In this document: in pieces, positions 25,206-36,050 of the stretch
Numbering within the stretch: position 1 is the first letter of the stretch
Layout: every line of letters begins with the position of its first letter
NCBI GenBank assembly: GCA_965153455.1
Contig: OZ234496.1
Coordinates: 19,770,304 to 19,834,303 of the forward strand
Reading direction: 5' to 3'
DNA from: Sphagnum compactum
Taxonomy: Eukaryota > Bryophyta > Sphagnopsida > Sphagnales
DNA: 64,000 nt
Notes under the pieces: model-generated
The model's database searches: none
The model's input: only the letters and a program-made list of their open reading frames with translations
What the model was told of the DNA's origin: nothing
Position numbers and translations under genes: made by a program

Positions 25206-26100
25206 CCTCTTGAAAGAAAAAAAAAAAAGCCTTGTTCCGCAGACGACGACTGCGAAGAAAATGCCACAAGACCAGACCAGACGACAATCAAAGGATTTCC
25301 AAACCCCTACAAGAAGACTTTCATGAAAACTGGATGCTTATCCCGGCGTCTCTCAAGACCTGTCAAATCGATCCGAAACCTTAGTCCGGTCAATGTGAAC
25401 AGCAAAGCAAATAAGGGGAAAGAGAGGCACCAAAAAATCAGTGCAAAATTAAAGGAAATGCTCGATTCCAGAACACTGTCTCTGGCCCGATCTATCAGAC
25501 GTGATACGAGACCTTGCACTCAAAGTAAAGACCTTCAAACATGTACACTCCACAACAAGAGAATTCCAAAGTAAATCGACAAAAGAAGTCGAGTCAACTT
25601 CAAGGCAGCAACAAAGCAAGTCTAGAACCAAAAACAAAAAAGCGAAAAAAAACAAAAAACACAAGGAAAAGGAGGTGGAAAAAACCGGGACCACGGGCGT
25701 AAGGGGGGTAAACAACCCGCAAAATCGCAAATCAAACTCGGACAAGCTTCAGGAAATGATTAGGGTTAATGCTCGAAAACATAAAAAGCAAGATTTATTT
25801 TTGCTTTGTTTTTTTTTCCCCAAATTAGGCCAGACTCGCGATCATAAGATCCCAATTTTAACCCAAAAACAAACGGCACAAATTCCGCAGAAATAAATTT
25901 TTAAGAAAACAAAAACCTCGCAAGGATTCCTCGCAAAACCTTCCAAGACATAATCCTTTCGTTCTTTACGCAAAACACTTGCGGCCGCGCGCACTCGCGG
26001 CGGAGAAGATGATCAAATAGCCGTTCGATGTCCGAGATCCAACGATCCTCTCGAGGACTAAGATTAAAATAATTGTATTTCCACGTGGCTGAATATTAGA
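25206..26100 (-). promoter_or_regulatory. Upstream/5' region of the ERD2-like gene with CpG-rich island
   Basis: The DNA upstream of the ATG at 25205 holds no other supported gene. A GC-rich block (GCGGCCGCGCGCACTCGCGG, about 25981-26000) stands out in an otherwise AT-rich window, and CpGs are frequent between 25700 and 26060. This fits a promoter or 5' leader region, but the transcription start cannot be fixed from sequence alone. The Lys-rich frame at 25501-25896 on the plus strand is probably chance. Confidence 0.4.
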
Positions 26101-26462
26101 GGTCATGGGACGTGGATATAGTTACCAGCCTAGTAAGTTAGGGTCATTTTCTAGGCCTATTTTGCTGCCTTGTTGTTGTTGTTGGAGATAATAGTAACAA
26201 ATTAAATTCCATTAATGGTGTTTGACTTGAGTACCTACCAACTTTATACTATCAACACCACTTTATCTACTTTCAACTTTGGCATTTAAAGCCAGATAAC
26301 ATGAAGAGTGCATGCACGTTCCATGGAGTCCATCCCTATGTCAATTTGTCAATGACCCATTGACCCACCCGAGTTATCGCCACTTGGTTTGCATGGTTTG
26401 TGGATTAGGGTTGTTAATAATGTTGCATGAAGCATTTGGTGAGTCAAATTGGTTGTGGATTT

Positions 26463-26572
26463 GGGTCTTTCATATGGTGAGTTCATAGTCTAGTAGGTTG
26501 TGTGCATTAGGGTCTTTCATATGGTGAGTTCTTATTAGTCTAGTAGTATGTTGTGTGCATTATGGTTTTTCA
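26463..26572. repeat. Tandem duplication, ~55-bp unit
   Basis: Two adjacent copies contain GTCTTTCATATGGTGAGTTC, TAGTCTAGTAG and GTTGTGTGCATTA. A third decayed start (GGTTTTTCATGTGCC) follows. Confidence 0.75.
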
Positions 26573-28250
26573 TGTGCCAATTTGTTAAGGCCGTTGGTGG
26601 AGTAGGTTGTAGATTAGGGTTGGGGATATGCCATGGCTTTTGGTGGTATTAGTTTTGGATGTGCCTATTTCTTGGTCAATTAGGTTGTAAATGTGCCCAA
26701 GTCCTTGTTGGTTGATTAAGTTTGGTGGATTAGTGCATGGATTAGTGTTGGGTGGTTCTTGAATTTTATGAAGAACTTCTAATTCTAGTTTTTTTTTAAA
26801 AAGTTTATAATAGTTTTTGTTTTTTAAAAAATGGAGCCTTGGGTCTGATTTTGATTCTATTCTTGAAAAAAAAACAGTTTTTGAGTTCGGTTTTGGAAAT
26901 CAGAGTCAGTTTTGAGTAACCCAGTTTGAAACCAATAGTTAATTGTTGGTTAACTTCCAATTAGCCCCTAGTCCAACCTTTTTTTCCCCAAAACAATTTG
27001 TTTTCAAAAAAATTGGTTTCGTTCCTAATTTTCTATTGGTTTTAGAACTAAGTTTGGGCTTGATTTTGATCCCAAAAATAAGTCTAGTTTTAAATTTGGT
27101 TCTAATTCTAGAACCATATCCAAAATCAAACCTGATTTGGGTCTTTACTAATCAGAATTGGAATTGACAGTTCTACTTGGCCAAATTAGGTAACCCTCAA
27201 CAGTAATATGGACTTGAATATGGATGCTCAATTTAGTGAAAAAACATTTGTTGTCAAATTGAACATTAAAATTTAGACATCATTAGAGAGTGAAACATGA
27301 AAAGGTTTGTTATGTCATTTTGAATGTTAGAGGGTAAAACCCAACAATATTTTAAGTTAGGATGTCAATTACTTGAGTTACTTCAAGTGTCAAAATGTTT
27401 AGTTTGGGGGCATTGAAGTCCTCTTTGAAGTTTTAGTTTGTAGGGTCATCTTTGAGTTTTTAAAGGACACTTTCTTACAATTATAAAACACGAGATATTT
27501 TATAAAAGAATTCTTTTTTATGTCTAATAATTGTGATAATGGAACATTTTCTCATATTCAAGTTATGTTGCTTTGTTGGGTAGTGTTCTTAAGTTTGCAT
27601 GTGGAGCTTGCAAAAATTGTAGGGTTTTATGTTAATTTTTTATTGTTCACTCTAAATATGTTGATAGTCTAAGTTTTTTAAGTAAGTCATATGTTTCTTA
27701 AGATTTTTAAGCCATGTGGAAGATTATTATCAATTATTATTCTAGACCACTCTAACTTGTGAATACCCATCTATCACTTTGAAGTTTTTAATAGTATGAT
27801 ATAACAACTATTCATTGTAAACTATACATAACATTCATTCTACATTTCAATTTTGCATTTGTTTTCATTTATTGGGAATTCAAGTTGAAAATTTCAACTT
27901 GTTTCGTAATCCCACCGAAATTACACCTATCAATTTGTAATACACGATTGCCAAAATTAACACACCCATTTTCTTGAAATGTTTTAGCAAAATTTGCTTC
28001 ATGCAAAAATGTGTGGATTTTCAAAGATTGTCAAAAGATACCCAATTGCCCAAGACAAATTCCAATAACATTCAAAATCATTTAAATTTTTTTTGAACCA
28101 TACATACCATATATGCAAAGTCTATAAGAAAATGTTCATAAGCACAACAAAACAAGACATTTGTAGTGATTCTAAAATGTTGCCATAACCTACATATGAA
28201 CTTATACAAGCACCAAGTGTTCCATAGTTATGTTTTGAATGATTTCAACC
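26573..28250. other. Intergenic DNA, no gene seen
   Basis: AT-rich sequence with loose, phrase-like repetition of GGTTTTG, TTGGTT and GAACC motifs between 26850 and 27190. No frame has a recognisable domain. The 3' end abuts the Harbinger relic. Confidence 0.5.
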
Positions 28251-28258
28251 TTTCTTAC

Positions 28259-28720
28259 TTAAACACATTGAGAGATTTGTTTGCATTGACCTTTATTATG
28301 GTGCCCATGATAAAACAAAACATCATCTACTATATCAACATGTTGCAACAATATGTTGTGCAATATGTAACATATACAAATTAATTTCAATATGAACTTG
28401 ACGTCAAGATTCCAAATTAGATGCGTTAATATACACCATGAACTTTTCAATCTTCCAAATGCATTTTCAACCACAATTATGATGGTTGTGGTGTGTGAAA
28501 TTGACATTTTCATGGATAACATGAAGATTTTGACTTGGAAATGGCACAAATAACCATTATAACTTTGTATACTTGACATGTGCTATAATAAGTTTAGGGA
28601 TTCAAATCCCTCGAATTTGTCTAGATAGGGGCCATTCAAGCAATGGCCTATTTCCATTGTGTGGTAGAATTTAGAATTTGATAACATCCATTGAAATACA
28701 TCACTACTAGAAAGTCTACA
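28259..28720 (-). pseudogene. PIF/Harbinger-type transposase relic (DDE endonuclease C-terminal part)
   Basis: On the minus strand the segment reads VVENAFGRLKSSWCIL followed by ICICYILHNILLQHVD. This matches the conserved C-terminal block of Harbinger (HARBI1-like, DDE_Tnp_4) transposases, where a VE-x-AFGRLK-x-RW-x-L motif is followed by a C-x-LHN motif. Upstream, in other frames, fragments such as GHCLNGPYLDKF (about 28650-28615) fit the preceding region of the same domain. Frameshifts and stops show that the copy is dead. The complete catalytic triad is not visible and I could not find inverted termini. Confidence 0.6.
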
Positions 28721-29437
28721 AATATATGTTTAATAATTGCAAATTAGAACCTACAATTTCTTGAACAACATAGTTGTAATTATGGTCCTTATAAGTTTGT
28801 AAATCTTTCATCACTTGATACCTCTACATGAGAGTTTAGCTCCACAAACTTGTGGTAATATTCTTTGTAAGCATTCAAAACCCCATTTCACTCTTTCAAG
28901 ATCTCCTAACTTAGCCATTGCAAATGATGTTGCTAACAAGCAAACATACCTTTAACAAATCTTTTAAAAATCTTTGAAAAAATGTACTCCTTAACTTCAA
29001 ACGATATTGAAATATTGAATGAACAATTTCCAATGCCCAATTTGTTTGCAAAACAATGGCTACCTATTTTTTCCCTTTAGCTTCTACCCAAGAATGCTTA
29101 CTGGAGCTTTAACATCAAAAAATCACACAAGTAATCAAAGGTGCAAATGGAAACTCTAAATATTCTTTGAAATTTCACATGATCCTTTTGCATCATTAGA
29201 TTGTTATATTGCTTCGACCTTTTTTATAGTTAAAACATAGCTTAAAATGTGTGAGAAGAGGGATATGATATCCCTATGTAAAGTTTTAAAACAAAACAAT
29301 GTTGTAGCATCATAAAAAAGATCTAACAAGATTGTAGCACAACATTCCATAGTTCTTGTATGCAACAAGTAAAGAACAACATGGTTGACAGAATCTTCCA
29401 AGTGTTGAAGGGTTTTTATGCTTTGACATATGATTTT

Positions 29438-30212
29438 TGTCGCAACCCCACTTTGGGATAAATGTGAGGATGAAACTCACACTCCCAAAAGTGGGAAGTT
29501 GGAGTCCTCCAGGACTCCTGAAACCTCAGAGCTCAATTGCAGGGCTCAAAACACCTCGCATTGGGGTTCTTTATATCAATGGAAAGTTCTTGAAGTGTAG
29601 ATGTCCAAAATGGCATCGCATGAGCCATTTGGACATCTGTAGCCCAAGTTATGGGCAAAAGAAGGGCCGGAAATTGACCCGAATCCGACGTCTGCAGATA
29701 GAGTGCGACATGGCGTTGGAAAGCTCTCGAAGAGAGCTACAAGATTGCTATAGACCTCATCCCAATCGGAGGTCTGAGCAAGAAGTTATGGATGCCCAAA
29801 GTCCCGGGAGTGCAAACTGGGACAGTTTCGGAACTCCTCCTTGGGAGTCCCGAGAAAAAGTGCCATTCGGATGTAGCTTCGGCAGAGAGCTATAGAGAAT
29901 ACTGTATGGGGGAAGGTGGTGGCTTCCCACGAGTCCGGGCCGTGGTGAGTCAAGTGAGTCCAAGGTTGCCCGTGGCTTGTCCTAGCACCAAAGTGATCCA
30001 AAAAGTGGTCTAACCAACTCGTGGTTGGTTTTGATGCAGATTTGAGTAAGTGAAAAGCTTGTCACTCTTCCTAGTCCATCCCGAGACTTTAGCACGCCCC
30101 TCTACCCCTTTTAGTGCTGAAGGCTGGGAGCGTGCCCCCGAGTCCTTCACTTTCCGCAACTTAAACAAGTTGGTCCCAACTTAGGTTTAACTAGGGACTT
30201 AGGAGCGCGTCA
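29438..30212 (+). repeat. 5' LTR
   Basis: Starts TGTCGCAACCCCACTTTGGG and ends at CGCGTCA directly before the primer-binding site; TG...CA ends are typical of LTRs. Length is about 775 bp. The first ~600 bp are repeated at 35518-36050. The 152-codon frame inside it is not a gene. Confidence 0.92.
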
Positions 30213-30214
30213 CT

Positions 30215-30226
30215 TGGTATCAGAGC
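30215..30226 (+). promoter_or_regulatory. Primer-binding site for initiator Met-tRNA
   Basis: TGGTATCAGAGC lies two bases after the 5' LTR. It is complementary to the 3' end of plant initiator methionyl-tRNA and is the usual primer site of plant Ty3/gypsy elements. Confidence 0.9.
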
Positions 30227-30262
30227 TTAAGGTGAGCTCGATTCACTTCTTGGGAGTTTCAG

Positions 30263-31310
30263 GTGGCACCCAAGAAGAACCGTAAGCAAGCTCAAGAAGC
30301 TATGGCCGAAGAACCTGTCGAAGACCTTGTAGTCCCGCCGGAATCAATTGGGGAAGAGGAACTAAGAACCTAGGAGGACCAAGATGAGCCCAAAAGTGAA
30401 GAGGAACAATAGAGCTCGGTCCTATTCACCCCGAAACAATTGGAAGTCCTTCTCAAGATGAATAGGCATGACTTTGGTGAGTTGGTGGCGGCCCTCAAAA
30501 CGGGGACCTCCAAAAGTGAAAGGTTTCAACCGGCCAAGCCCTGGAACTTCAATGGTGCCCGCAACCAAAAGGTTGTGGATGCTTGGCTTGCGGAAATGGA
30601 TGACTACATACATGCCGCCAAGGTTGGATGGCATTCCGCCGTGGAGCTTGCCCAATCCTACTTGAAAGGTCATGCCGCCACATGGTGGCGGACGGTGAGA
30701 CAAAAGGAAGGGAAGAACCATGGTTATACTTGGGAGTTCTTCAAGGAACGCATTGAATCGGAATTTGTTCCAAGGAATTCCGACTACATATCAAGGTGCA
30801 AACTCCGCAACCTTGTGAATGCCACGAATGATAACTTGCGGCAATATGTGAGGGCTTATTCGGAACTCATGCTTGAGATCCAGCACATGCATGAGCTGGA
30901 TCGCGTGTGCCAATTTGTGATGGGGCTTACAACTTGGGCCAAGCGAAAGCTTGAGGAAAGTTGGCCCGCCTCATTATCGGAAGCCATCACAAAAGTGGAG
31001 AACTTTTCGGATGTGGGGCGGAGTGATAAATCCGGGTTCAAGAAGGATAACAAATTCCTTCACAAGAAGCCAAGGCATGAGGAAGAATGGAACCGAGGGC
31101 AAGGAAGCCCAACAAAAGATAAATCTAAACAATTCCAAGGCATGGGGTTCAAAACTAAGAGGAACTTTGTGAAGAAGGGGCTCCTTTCAAAGCGAGCCAA
31201 CCCAAGGGAGATTTTGGGGCGAAACCCAAAGGAGCGTGTTTCAATTGCAATGAAGTGGGACACTACTCCAAAGATTGTCCCAAGTCCAAATGGGGAATGG
31301 GGGCTCTAAG
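30263..31310 (+). pseudogene. Retrotransposon gag (capsid/nucleocapsid), broken
   Basis: Reading begins most naturally at 30263, where GTG stands in place of an expected ATG before APKKNRKQAQEAM. In the same frame TAG codons occur at 30371 and 30410. From 30440 the frame is open for about 280 codons, with a capsid-like region (WNFNGARNQKVVDAWLAEMD, ATWWRTV, RIESEFVP, LRQYVRAYSELM). The nucleocapsid zinc knuckle (CFNCNEVGHYSKDCP, near 31235-31280) lies in another frame, so there is a frameshift before it. Gag would package element RNA in virus-like particles; this copy cannot make it intact. Confidence 0.85.
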
Positions 31311-31735
31311 GTAATTGCCCTCAATGCCAACTTAGCCCAACCCGAATGCAATCGACTTATCTTTTTTAAAGGGAAGATTGCTAAGCGGGATGTGTTATGT
31401 CTTTTGGACACAGGGGCTTCTCACAACTTCATAACCCAAGAAAGCGCCGAAAGGATGGAGCTCCACTTGGAGGAGCTCAAAGCACCCATCGAGGTGCACT
31501 TCGCGGATGGGGTTCCCCATCCCACAATGTTGTAAGCAAAGGAAGTGCTTCTCTAACTAGGAAATTGGAGAGGAAAGGTGGACTTGTTAGTTTCCACCTT
31601 AGGTGGAATGGACTGCATTTTGGGAATGGAGTTCATCACCCAAAACAATGTGCTCATTGAAGGGCACAATAGACTAGTTAGAATCCCATCTAAAAGTGGG
31701 ATTGTGCGGGTGAAAGCACACGAGTTGGTGGGCTA
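31275..31735 (+). pseudogene. Retropepsin-like aspartic protease of the gypsy element
   Basis: LLDTGASHNFI at about 31401-31433 is the catalytic Asp-Thr-Gly motif of retroviral-type proteases. The frame stops at 31533 (TAA) and continues with protease-like sequence in the neighbouring frame (GMDCILGMEF, about 31607). A frameshift separates this domain from the reverse transcriptase downstream. Confidence 0.8.
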
Positions 31736-31845
31736 ACCATCCATTTTATGTTAGGAAAATCCTGGGAAAGAGAATGCGTGGGAAGCTATGGCATGATGTG
31801 TGTTATGCGAGTGTTGGATGAATTGAGCCCAAGGAAGCCACCAAG

Positions 31846-33351
31846 TTGGTGACTTCCGCCAAGTGCATAAAGAAAGTTTTGGAAGAGTTCCTGGATGTGA
31901 TGCCCGAAGAGTTGCCCGAAGACTTGCCCCCGAGAAGACGAGTTGATCATGCAATCGAGGTGATGCCAGGAGTGGCACCTCCCACCAAAGCCCCATATTG
32001 GATGAGCCATGAGGAGTTGAAAGAGCTTAAGGTTTAGCTCAAAGAACTCTTCGCAAAAAGGTATATCAAACCAAGTAAATCATCATATGGGGCACCCATC
32101 CTTTTTGTTCACAAGAAGGATGGGATGTTGAGGATGTGTGTGGATTATAGGGCCCTCAACAAGGCAACGGTGAAGAATCGGTATCCTTTGCTTCGAATCG
32201 ATGATCTATTTGATCGTCTCTCGGGAGCCAAGGTGTTTAGTAGGATTGATCTACGTTCGAGGTATTACCAAATTCGGATTGTGGAAGGGGACAAAGAAAA
32301 GGCAGCTTGCCGCACAAGGTATGGTTCATATGAATTATTGGTGATGCCTTTGGGGCTCACCAATGCACCCGCCACATTTTGCACTCTCATGAATGACATT
32401 TTCAAGGAATGGCTTGACGATTTTGTGGTCGTCTACATGGACGACAATTTGATCTATAGCGGCTCCTTGGAGAAGCATGAGGAGCACCTTCGCAAAGTGT
32501 TCCAAAGGCTAAAGGAAAACAAGTTGTATGTCAAACTTGAGAAGTGCGAATTTGGGGTGGCGGAAGTGGACTTTCTTGGACATAGGATAACTCAAGAAGG
32601 TTTGAAGATGGATGATCACAAGGTTAAGGCAATTTTGGATTGGGAACCGCTTAAGTCGATTCCCGCCTTGAGATCCTTTTTAGGATTGGCATCCTACTAT
32701 CGCAAGTTCATCAAGAACTTTGCGAGAATAGCCGCGCCTTTGATAAACCTCTTGAAGAAGTTCGCCATCACTTATGAATGGGAAGAAGCATGTGATGAAG
32801 CCTTTGAGACCTTGAAGGGCATTTTGGTGAAGGCGCCGATGTTGAAGTTGCTTGACTTTGACAAGGAGTTTGAGATTCATTCCGATGGCTCCGACTTTGC
32901 AATTGGAGGAGTCCTAGTGCAAGAAGGAAGATCGGTGGCCTTTGAAAGCAAGAAGTTGAGTGAGACGGAGCGAAGGTGGCCAACACATGAAAAGGAAATG
33001 TGGGCGGTCATACATTGTCTCAAGACTTGGGGCCATTACATAGGCTCCAAGGATGTGGTGGTGTGGACTGACAATGTGACCTTGAAGTACTTTGCCACTC
33101 AACCCAAGTTGTCATCAAAACAAGTAAGGTGGCAAGACACATTGGCATTGTTCAATGTGCATATCTGGCACAAGCCGGGAAAGGAGAACATAGTTCCTGA
33201 CGCCTTGAGCCGAAAACACCAACTTAAAGTGGTGTATGTGGGAAAGACAAAACTTCAAAAGGAAGTTCGACTAGCAAGCCGCCGGGATGCATTTGCCAAA
33301 GAGGTGAGGCAAAACATTCAAAATGGAGCCAAGTCCCACTTTCATTTGTGA
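31846..33351 (+). pseudogene. Reverse transcriptase and RNase H of the gypsy element
   Basis: One frame covers the RT from EELPEDLPPRR (31890) through a TAG at 32035, then [24 protein letters not shown]-like [14 protein letters not shown] and the catalytic VVYMDD (YMDD at 32434-32445). RNase H follows, with [29 protein letters not shown] and [13 protein letters not shown]. The main open stretch is 32125-33351. Residues of the RT catalytic motif are intact, but the upstream TAG and downstream TGAs (33349, 33364) isolate it. Mutation of the usual ILIYS to NLIYS after YMDD is visible. Confidence 0.92.
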
Positions 33352-33399
33352 AATGGATTATTGTGATACAAACAAAATCAACTCTATGTGCCAGAAGGG

Positions 33400-34275
33400 A
33401 AAATGAAGGACACACTCTTGAAGGAATGTCATGATAGACCGCTTGCGGGCCATGGTGGTGCAAAGCGCACCACAACGTTCCTAAAGAAGTCCTACTATTG
33501 ACCCAACTTAAAGGATTGTGCGGAAGAGTATGTGAAGACTTGTTTAACTTGTCAACAAAACCGGACCCTCAACAAGAAGCAAGCGGGTTTGTTGCAACCT
33601 TTGCTAATTCCCAAAGGGCTGTGGGAAAGTGTGTCCATGGACTTCATGGTGAGCTTGCCCCCATCAAGGGGATTTGATGCCATCATGGTTGTGGTGGATC
33701 GATTTAGCAAGATGGCGCACTTCATTCCCACAAAGGATGAAGCCACGGCCCAAGAGACGGGGAGGTTGTTCTTTTCCCACATCTTCAAGCTCCATGGCCT
33801 CCCAAAGGACATAGTTTCGGATCGAGACCCAAACTTCACAAGCAAGTTTTGGCGAGCCTTGTGGAAGCGAATGGGGTCGGAACTCAAGATGAGCACTTCG
33901 TTCCGCCCCCAAACCGATGGACAAACTGAGAGGGTCAACTTGGTGATCCAACAATTCCTAAGGAATTATGTTGCGGTGGACCAACAAGATTGGGTGGACC
34001 ATTTGGAGTTAGCCGAGTTTTGTTACAACAACTCGGAACATTCCGCAACTGGGTCCACCCCATTCCAAATGGTGACGGGCAAATCACCAATGGTGCCCAT
34101 GACTTGGGCAGCACAAGGACAAACCCTGGGTGATGCAAGTGAGGAAGTGCCGATAGTCACACAACTTGATGAAGAAAGGCGACACTTGTGGGAGTTGGCT
34201 AAGGCCAATTTGGAAAAGGCGCATAAAAGGTACAAAGATTTTGCGGACAAGTCCCGACGAGAGGTGAAGTTTCAA
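33400..34275 (+). pseudogene. Integrase of the gypsy element
   Basis: The zinc-binding HHCC region (HDRPLAGHGG, then CLTCQQNR) spans 33420-33560 and is cut by a TGA at 33499 in place of a probable Trp. The DDE core follows: VSMDFMVSLP (first Asp), IVSDRDPNF (second Asp) and RPQTDGQTERVN (Glu). The open stretch is 33532-34278, in frame with RT. A TAA at 34276 separates it from the chromodomain part. Confidence 0.92.
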
Positions 34276-34287
34276 TAAAGGGATGAA

Positions 34288-34722
34288 GTGTGGTTGAACA
34301 TCAAGAACTTCCGGTTGCCAGAAGGTTTAAGTCATAAGTTCTTGGGCCCATATGTGGGCCCATTCAAAGTGTTGGAAAAGAAACTTTCCGACACTAATAA
34401 GTTAAAACTACCGGAAAATTCTAGAGTTCATCCCACATTTCATGTTTCTCTTTTGAAGCCGGTTTCTCGCGATGCCTTAAGGCCTAATCGAGAGCAAAAC
34501 TCAAGGCCCCCACTTGATTTAGTTCATAATGAACCAGAGTTTGAGGTGGAGGCCGTGCTCAAGTCAAGGCAACTAATAGGACGAGAGTGGGAATACCTAG
34601 TTAAGTGGAAAGGATATCATGCAATAGAGGCTTCTTGGGTGACTGAATCCGATATGGAACATGCCCAAGAAGCCATAGAAGAATTCCACACTAGACTGGC
34701 AAAGAAAAGACGTAGAACGTGA
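34288..34722 (+). pseudogene. Integrase C-terminal region with chromodomain
   Basis: Same frame as integrase after the TAA at 34276. It contains LGPYVGPFKVLEK and HPTFHVSLLKP (C-terminal integrase motif), then a chromodomain (EFEVEAVLKSRQ, WEYLVKWKGY, ASWV, about 34537-34690). In chromoviruses this domain is thought to guide insertion into marked chromatin. It ends with a Lys/Arg-rich tail and a TGA at 34720. Confidence 0.9.
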
Positions 34723-34757
34723 TGAGGACATAACCTTTCTTTTAGTGGGGCAGAGTG
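34721..34757 (+). repeat. Duplicate polypurine-tract / LTR-start motif
   Basis: The segment GATGAGGACATAACCTTTCT, then TTTAGTGGGGCAGAG and TGTCAC, closely matches the true PPT and LTR start at 35483-35521 (AATGAGGACATTGACCTTTC, then TTCTAGTGGGGGAGAG and TGTCGC). It lies directly after the chromodomain stop, where the PPT normally sits. Confidence 0.7.
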
Positions 34758-35504
34758 TCACATAAAATGTACCACATCAAGTTGCAAGTGAAATAAAGGG
34801 CAAAAGCAACTTCCAAGAGATTGTATCATGAGAAGTTTGTATAAATGCAAATAGGGTTGTCAAATGGCATGGGACAAATGGAACTATCTTGCGTAGGCCC
34901 AAATCAAAATCAGACTCCTACTTTAGGGTTAAGGAAACTTGGCCCCAAAAGAGGAGGTAAGCAAGGTGAGCTTGCGGGGACATGCACGTGCTTTAAGTGC
35001 ATCCCAAAGGGTTGGTCGGTAGTGGTGGCCAACGCGGGAAGTCATGACCCCGTTTGTGTACTTTAATTGTGTAGCTTGGGATTTAGGTCTTGGCAAAACC
35101 CAAATGTTGCTTCTTGTACTTTGATAAACAAACCTTTTAGTTAAGGCTTGGTTATTGTGACCAAGGCGCGGGATTGGGAAAGGAGTCATGTCAAGTAGCT
35201 TAGGTCAAGAGTAGACTTGACTTGAGTTCCTCATGAGGGGAAGAATGAAAAAGTTCCTCCCAAATGAGGGGCTTCGTCAAATTAGGCTAGTTTAGTCCTC
35301 TTTTGACGAAGCATTGGAAGAGGGTTTTTCAGGATACTTTCTTGGACTTGTCAAGAAAGTGTTGGAAACTTGGGGACGCCTAAGTTAGCTTGAGATAAGG
35401 TCCAAGCCGCAAAAGTCGGCAAAAGATGGCCAAGGATCCAAAAAGCAATTGCAATTAGTGTGAGAGAAAATTCTAAGTGTCAATGAGGACATTGACCTTT
35501 CTTC

Positions 35505-35517
35505 TAGTGGGGGAGAG
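35505..35517 (+). promoter_or_regulatory. Polypurine tract before the 3' LTR
   Basis: AGTGGGGGAGAG immediately precedes the 3' LTR start and would prime plus-strand synthesis in an active element. Confidence 0.85.
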
Positions 35518-36050
35518 TGTCGCAACCCCACTTTGGGATAAGTGTGAGGATGAAACTCACACTCCCAAAAGTGGGAAGTTGGAGTCCTTTGGGACTCCTG
35601 AAAACTCAGAGCTCAATTGTAGGGGTCAAAACACCTTGCATTGAGGTGTTTTTTATACCAATGGAAAGCTCTTGAAGTGTAGATGTCCAAAATGGCCTCG
35701 CATGAGCCATTTGGACATGTGCAGCCCAAGTTATGGGCAAAAGAAGGGCCGGAAATCGACCCGAATCCGATGTCTGCAGGATAGAGTGCAACATGGCATT
35801 GGAAAGCTATAAGATTGCTCTAGACCTCATCCCAATCGGAGGTCTGAGTAAAAAGTTATGGATGCCCAAAGTCCCGGGAGTGCAAACTGGGACAATTTCA
35901 GAACTCCTCCTTGGGAGTCCCGGGAAAAAGTGCCATTCAGATGTAGCCTCGGCGGAGAGCCGCAAAGAATACTATATGGGGGAAGGTGGTGGCTTCCCCC
36001 GAGTCCGGGCTGTTGTAAGTCAAGTGAGTCCAAGGTTGCCCGTGGCTTGT
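35518..36050 (+). repeat. Truncated 3' LTR
   Basis: Matches the first ~600 bp of the 5' LTR with substitutions, mostly transitions, and lacks a 12-bp tandem duplication present near 29722-29740 of the 5' copy. Homology ends at GCCCGTGGCTTGT (36050), after which a CAG repeat and unrelated sequence follow. About 170 bp of LTR are missing. Confidence 0.92.

Larger units (their letters stand above)
29438..36050 (+). mobile_element. Ty3/gypsy chromovirus LTR retrotransposon, degenerate, 3' LTR truncated
   Basis: The order is 5' LTR, Met-tRNA primer site, gag, retropepsin, reverse transcriptase, RNase H, integrase, chromodomain, polypurine tract and partial 3' LTR. The chromodomain identifies the chromovirus branch. 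By eye the shared part of the LTRs differs at about 6-7% of positions plus a 12-bp indel, so the insertion is old. Stops at 30371, 30410, 32035, 33349, 33364, 33499 and 34276, a shift in gag before the zinc knuckle, and another between protease and RT make it non-autonomous. The 3' LTR loses homology after 36050, so no target duplication can be read. Confidence 0.95.

Noticed and set aside
24927-25896. Plus-strand frames of 215 and 131 codons opposite the ERD2-like gene
   Set aside because: The first reads through the (GA)n repeat and is antisense to a well-supported exon. The second is Lys-rich low complexity in the upstream region. Neither has a recognised domain.
29437-29895. 152-codon frame at the 5' end of the retrotransposon
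   Set aside because: It lies wholly within the 5' LTR, begins without an ATG, and its counterpart in the 3' LTR is not kept in the same form.
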